14,692 nucleotides of DNA from assembly GCA_002393895.1 (NCBI GenBank), contig DGUE01000124.1:1-14692 (forward strand). The letters run 5' to 3'. Positions 13,557 to 14,692 of this stretch are shown here, in pieces. The notes beneath the pieces are model-generated. The model made no database searches. It was not told the origin of the DNA and worked only from the letters and a program-made list of their open reading frames with translations. The stretch's first letter is position 1, and each line of letters starts with the position of its first letter. The DNA comes from Bacteroidales bacterium UBA4318. Lineage in GTDB: Bacteria > Bacteroidota > Bacteroidia > Bacteroidales > UBA932. The position numbers were made by a program, and so were the translations under genes.

Positions 13557-14692
13557 TGTCTTCCATTCTGCTGAAGAATATATGCATCGCCGATGAGAAC
13601 AAAGATGTGCTCATCGGCGGTAGCCGTATATTGAAAATACAAGCTGCAGGCTCATGCATTGACTGGGACCTGGCAGGTGACGTGGAAGTGATGGACTGCA
13701 CCGGAAAGGTTGCCCTGCCCGGTTTCATCAACATGCATACCCATGCCGGAATGGCCCTGATGCGCGGAATCGGCGAAGACATGGTCTTCCAGGACTGGAT
13801 CAAGAGAATCTGGGACATAGAAGCAGGATTCGACTACGACTATGTGTACTGGAGCGCCAAGGTGGCCTGCATCGAGATGATACGCACAGGCACTACCACC
13901 TTCAACGACCAGTACTGGTTCTTTCAGGCATGCCAGAAAGCCGCTTCCGAGATGGGCATACGCCCTGCTGTAGGGTACGACATAATCGACCATGGAGACC
14001 CGGAAGAGGCAAAACGCCAGATGGAGCAGTGCGAGCACAAGTATGAAGAAGTAAAAGACCAGTGGAAAGACGAGGGCGCCATCTACGAACTGGCTTTCCA
14101 TGCCATTTACTCCGTGAGCGAGCCCATGATGATATGGGCCGCAGACTTCGCCCGCAAGCACAATATCCCCCTTCACATCCATCTCTGCGAGACCCTCAAG
14201 GAAGTTCAGGACTGCAAGGCGGCCCACGGCGGGCTGACTCCGGTTGAGTATCTCGACAGGATAGGTGTTCTGGGGCCCAACCTTCTGGCGGCCCACTGCC
14301 TCTGGCTCACCGAGAACGACATAGAACTGCTCGCGAAGCACGGCGTCCACTGCATCCACAACATCAATTCCAACACCAAGCTCGCTTCCGGCTACAAGTT
14401 CCTCTACAACGAACTTCGCGATGCCGGCGTGAACGTGTGCATAGGCACGGATGGCTGCGCATCCTCCAACAATCTGGACATACTCGAGGCCATGAAGACC
14501 TCCGCCCTGTTCCAGAAGGCCTGGAGGAATGATCCGAAAGCACTTCCACTTCCGGAGCTTCTGGATATGGCCACCATCAATGGTGCCAAGGCTCTCCGTT
14601 TGAACAGCGGGCGCCTGGAGGAAGGAGCCCTTGCGGACATTTCCATAGTGGAAACCGACAGCAGCTACTTCCTCTCCCCCGGCCCGTTCCTG
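13556..14692 (+). CDS. Amidohydrolase, MtaD/SAH-deaminase type (3' end outside window)
   Basis: 379 codons are visible and open to the edge; families of this type run about 420-450 residues, so perhaps 50-70 are missing. Metal-dependent hydrolase of the cytosine-deaminase/chlorohydrolase group. Metal ligands seen: H61 and H63 (NMHTHAG), H209 (HIHLCE, with the catalytic-type Glu at 212), H247 (AAHCLW) and D299 (GTDGCASSNN). HNINSNTKLASG (268-279) matches the HNPxSNxKLxSG of 5'-methylthioadenosine/S-adenosylhomocysteine deaminases, with Pro replaced by Ile. Likely substrate is an adenine nucleoside such as MTA or SAH, but guanine or other deaminase activity cannot be excluded. Start ATG overlaps the preceding stop by one base. 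Confidence 0.87.
   Translation, partial: MSSILLKNICIADENKDVLIGGSRILKIQAAGSCIDWDLAGDVEVMDCTGKVALPGFINMHTHAGMALMRGIGEDMVFQDWIKRIWDIEAGFDYDYVYWSAKVACIEMIRTGTTTFNDQYWFFQACQKAASEMGIRPAVGYDIIDHGDPEEAKRQMEQCEHKYEEVKDQWKDEGAIYELAFHAIYSVSEPMMIWAADFARKHNIPLHIHLCETLKEVQDCKAAHGGLTPVEYLDRIGVLGPNLLAAHCLWLTENDIELLAKHGVHCIHNINSNTKLASGYKFLYNELRDAGVNVCIGTDGCASSNNLDILEAMKTSALFQKAWRNDPKALPLPELLDMATINGAKALRLNSGRLEEGALADISIVETDSSYFLSPGPFL

Noticed and set aside
13652..14359. 235-codon minus-strand frame opposite the amidohydrolase
   Set aside because: Shadow of a real gene: the plus strand carries all metal-ligand motifs, and the antisense product has no recognisable domain.
1..14692. CRISPR arrays, insertion sequences, prophage genes, tRNAs
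   Set aside because: I looked for spaced direct repeats, terminal inverted repeats, transposase motifs and cloverleaf sequences and saw none.

Overview
The window looks like a piece of a Bacteroidetes chromosome, most likely order Bacteroidales, of roughly 50% GC in its genes. Evidence: the promoter-like boxes I can place all fit the Bacteroidetes -7 consensus TAnnTTTG; the NusB protein is the long form of this phylum; a DUF3276/PUR-type protein and a DUF5606 domain, both typical of Bacteroidetes, are present; and genes are packed with 1-8 base overlaps and no clear Shine-Dalgarno sites. I see no insertion sequence, prophage, CRISPR array or tRNA. Most of the window is housekeeping DNA with a few unusual arrangements.

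Layout: (1) bases 1-4302, minus strand: a tight operon read as DUF349 repeat protein, yidC, PLP-binding YggS-family protein, then the start of a lipoprotein that runs off the left edge. (2) bases 4378-5055, plus strand: trmD, divergent from the DUF349 gene. (3) bases 5056-5270: AT-rich gap with a good promoter, two hairpins and no reading frame, a candidate small RNA gene. (4) bases 5271-7608, minus: a TonB-dependent receptor under a TPP riboswitch, so most likely a thiamine (or thiamine precursor) outer-membrane transporter. (5) bases 7613-8377, minus: a lipoprotein glutaminyl cyclase. (6) bases 8388-8696, minus: RNase P RNA (rnpB), squeezed between rimO and the cyclase gene. (7) bases 8699-13122, minus: nusB, yajC, ybbR-like, a coaE-DUF5606 fusion and rimO, with gaps of 6 bases or less or overlaps, so probably one transcript. 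(8) bases 13215-14692, plus: a DUF3276/PUR-like nucleic-acid binding protein translationally coupled to an amidohydrolase (MtaD/SAH-deaminase type) cut by the right edge.

How it works together: much of it serves translation and protein export (TrmD and RNase P on tRNA, RimO on ribosomal protein S12, NusB on rRNA transcription, YidC and YajC at the membrane). The cyclase and the receptor are linked by logic: Bacteroidetes signal-peptidase-I substrates often carry Gln at +1 that is cyclised, and the receptor here has exactly that. The points most worth a second look are the candidate small RNA at about 5148-5250, the CoaE-DUF5606 fusion with its shortened LID region, the rnpB promoter buried in the last codons of rimO, and the TPP-riboswitch receptor that stands without an inner-membrane thiamine transporter beside it.
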